In this document: in pieces, positions 6,258-7,691 of the stretch
How the letters are laid out: each line of letters starts with the position of its first letter
Position numbering within the stretch: position 1 is the first letter of the stretch
From: Gammaproteobacteria bacterium
GTDB lineage: Bacteria; Pseudomonadota; Gammaproteobacteria; UBA9214
Direction of reading: 5' to 3'
Length of the DNA stretch: 7,691 bases
Assembly (NCBI GenBank): GCA_029859555.1
Contig: JAOUCV010000092.1
Span: 1-7,691, forward strand
Position numbers and translations under genes: made by a program
Notes under the pieces: generated by a model
Told to the model about the DNA's origin: nothing
The model's database searches: none
The model's input: only the letters and a program-made list of their open reading frames with translations

Positions 6258-6443
6258 CTAATGCGCCGTCGTCTTCAGCACACCACAGCGTTCGCAGCAG
6301 TAGCTGGTCACCAGTCTGCCCTGCTGCGAATCGAAACGTTTATCCTTTGAAAGAACCCACTTGTGAAACCCGCGTTTACAGAGGGTCTTGCCCCTGGCTT
6401 TTTCGGATGCCGTTGGCTTCCTGAACGGGATAATGTCAGCCAC
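6258..6443 (-). CDS. Small Cys/His-rich protein, putative zinc ribbon or knuckle, unknown function
   Basis: This 61-residue basic protein starts ADIIPFRKPTASEKARGKTL and then has C22-x4-H27 (LCKRGFHKW) and a C49-C50-x2-C53 cluster (YCCERCG) close to the C-terminus. The spacing is what a one-metal zinc fold would use (for example C22, H27, C50 and C53). I recognise the pattern from small conserved gammaproteobacterial hypotheticals but know no function. The start is GTG, supported by CAGGG six bases upstream (6450-6454) and the 18-base gap to the carboxykinase stop, so it is almost surely translated from the same mRNA. Whether it works with the carboxykinase or merely rides along is open. No membrane segment or signal peptide is present. 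Confidence 0.75.
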   Translation of the reverse strand: MADIIPFRKPTASEKARGKTLCKRGFHKWVLSKDKRFDSQQGRLVTSYCCERCGVLKTTAH

Positions 6444-6461
6444 GTGGCACCCTGTTTGATC

Positions 6462-7691
6462 CTAGTTCAAACGTATTCTTTTAAACCTGGATTTCACTCG
6501 CTGGATAAATGACTGGGTTTTATAGGCGCGCGTGGAAGCAGCCTCCATGACCTCGCCATCGGCATCCGGTTTCGAGAGTTTCGCCTTGTTCCAGGTGATG
6601 ACGTTTTCCCCGGTCTCGGCAGCTACCGGCTGCAGTGGATCTGCCCCCAGCGTACCGACAAGCTCATTCAGATAATCCGGGTTCGAGACCATTTCCAGCT
6701 TCTCTACCGCCACGTTCAGGCGCGCAGGAATACCGAGACGCCTGGCTTCATCGGCATAATCAGCATCATCGAGGAATTGATTCAGGGTATCCACGTGACG
6801 GGTCCACATGGCAATATCGCGTTGCTGCTTGATCTCGAGACGTTCCTTGTACCAGTCTGATGCCAGCAGATTCTCACGTGTGAACATTTCCCGGAATTCG
6901 GCATGATGCGCATCCATGCCCAGGTACTTGCCGGTCGCCATAATGATCAGCAGGGCCTGTAACGGCGGACAGGCATCTGCGATACTGCCATCTTCGAGAT
7001 ATTGCAGCGCGACACGCTGCTGCGCCTCAACAATGTTATGGATGCCATCAACATAGGATTCCATATCCTGTGTCTCCGGCTTCAAGATAGCCTCTGTGAA
7101 AACGGCGCCTGGATTGTCAAAGATCTTGCCGAAGAATCCATGCACAAAATGCTCGGTAATACGAAAACCCAGACGACTCGCCATCACCGGCTTGCCGTTG
7201 TGCTCAAAGTCTTCAAGCCGTTCGAGATAACCGTGTTCTCTCAGGTATTCCGGTGTACGCTCCTCGGCTGACAGCCGTGCCCATATTTCCGGCACCAGCA
7301 GGCTGATGTCATGATCGACACGCACTTCCGGGCCAACATAACCGGCCGAACTGGAGAATCCCGCATAGCCGGTCAAAATATATGAAACCAGTGCATTGTT
7401 GAGATCAGCCGTGGTACGCAGTGCGTTAAACGGACCCTTGGTCAGCGCACCCTCGCTACCGGCGCCCGTGGTTGACGGTGACTTGCCAGTGAGACTGCAA
7501 ATGAAGTCCATAAACAGTTCCGGCAGTTGCTGATAGTGAATCGGGTTATACACTGCCAGCGAACGAATACCCGGCTCCGGTGGATTGTTGCGCCGCCCGG
7601 TCAGCACGGCATCAACCGGATGACAAACAGTCGCGTCAACTGCCAGCTTGCGATGAAAGCGTGTACTCATTTCAGCAATGTACTTACGAGA
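6462..7691 (-). CDS. PPi-type phosphoenolpyruvate carboxykinase (diphosphate), C-terminal part; 5' end outside the window
   Basis: The frame is open to the right edge, giving 409 visible residues; the ATG at 7670 is internal. Enzymes of this family (EC 4.1.1.38) are about 1100-1190 residues and interconvert oxaloacetate plus pyrophosphate with PEP, CO2 and phosphate in the cytosol, a route unrelated in cofactor use to ATP- or GTP-PEPCK. From memory, the family's C-terminal third contains GRRNNPPE, the NPxHYxxLPELFM segment and TGKSPSTTGAGSEGALTKG. All are present here (at about 25-32, 42-54 and 61-79 counted from the ATG at 7670), followed by SSAGYVGPEVRVDHDISLL (108-126), ASRLGFRI and LASDWYKERL. 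Homologues, as I recall, end near LVGTLG (337-342); this one continues about 60 residues into a basic tail ending in KSRFKRIRLN. The catalytic nucleotide-fold region lies outside the window, so integrity of the enzyme cannot be judged. Confidence 0.87.
   Translation of the reverse strand, partial: SRKYIAEMSTRFHRKLAVDATVCHPVDAVLTGRRNNPPEPGIRSLAVYNPIHYQQLPELFMDFICSLTGKSPSTTGAGSEGALTKGPFNALRTTADLNNALVSYILTGYAGFSSSAGYVGPEVRVDHDISLLVPEIWARLSAEERTPEYLREHGYLERLEDFEHNGKPVMASRLGFRITEHFVHGFFGKIFDNPGAVFTEAILKPETQDMESYVDGIHNIVEAQQRVALQYLEDGSIADACPPLQALLIIMATGKYLGMDAHHAEFREMFTRENLLASDWYKERLEIKQQRDIAMWTRHVDTLNQFLDDADYADEARRLGIPARLNVAVEKLEMVSNPDYLNELVGTLGADPLQPVAAETGENVITWNKAKLSKPDADGEVMEAASTRAYKTQSFIQRVKSRFKRIRLN

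Noticed and set aside
7668..7670. ATG as start of the carboxykinase gene
   Set aside because: The frame is open to the window edge and the family is about 1100-1190 residues long. The ATG falls well inside the protein and has no good ribosome site.
1..7691. Mobile elements, CRISPR, tRNA or rRNA, phage or defence genes
   Set aside because: I found no transposase or integrase motifs, no regularly spaced repeats, no cloverleaf or rRNA signatures, and no restriction, toxin or nuclease genes.

Overview
The window looks like a chromosomal piece of a free-living, probably marine or halotolerant gammaproteobacterium. This is an inference from gene content: an RND exporter of the large MMPL/SSD type, a pair of DUF1538 membrane proteins, a pyrophosphate-type PEP carboxykinase, moderate G+C and mixed ATG/GTG/TTG starts. 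I see no rRNA, tRNA, CRISPR array, insertion sequence or phage gene, and coding density is high.

Layout from left to right. (1) Bases 3-2174, plus strand: the 3' part of an RND/MMPL exporter, whose reading frame is open to the left window edge. (2) Bases 2175-2280: a short gap between convergent genes with a perfect stem-loop. (3) Bases 2281-4678, minus strand: a four-gene block. In transcription order it encodes two paralogous DUF1538 integral membrane proteins (start and stop share one base), then, after a gap of 102 bases, a degenerate P-II-like protein and a two-CBS-domain protein (4-base GTGA overlap). (4) Bases 4679-4945: a divergent intergenic region rich in dyads. (5) Bases 4946-6211, plus strand: an APC-superfamily amino-acid permease. 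(6) Bases 6258-7691, minus strand: the C-terminal third of a PPi-type phosphoenolpyruvate carboxykinase, running off the right edge, followed 18 bases after its stop by a 61-residue Cys/His-rich protein.

The most interesting unit is the minus-strand block. DUF1538 pairs have, as far as I remember, been reported as a two-subunit Na+(Li+,K+)/H+ antiporter (UmpAB, in a Halomonas). Here the pair sits with two small soluble proteins from families that usually sense nucleotides (P-II and CBS). This suggests a cation/proton transporter with a built-in energy or nucleotide sensor, comparable in logic to GlnK-AmtB or SbtB-SbtA but with different parts. The P-II-like protein has lost the uridylylation tyrosine and most classical ATP-loop residues, so it probably does not do ordinary nitrogen signalling. 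The divergent permease may share the intergenic control region. The carboxykinase and its small partner form a separate transcription unit of central carbon metabolism.
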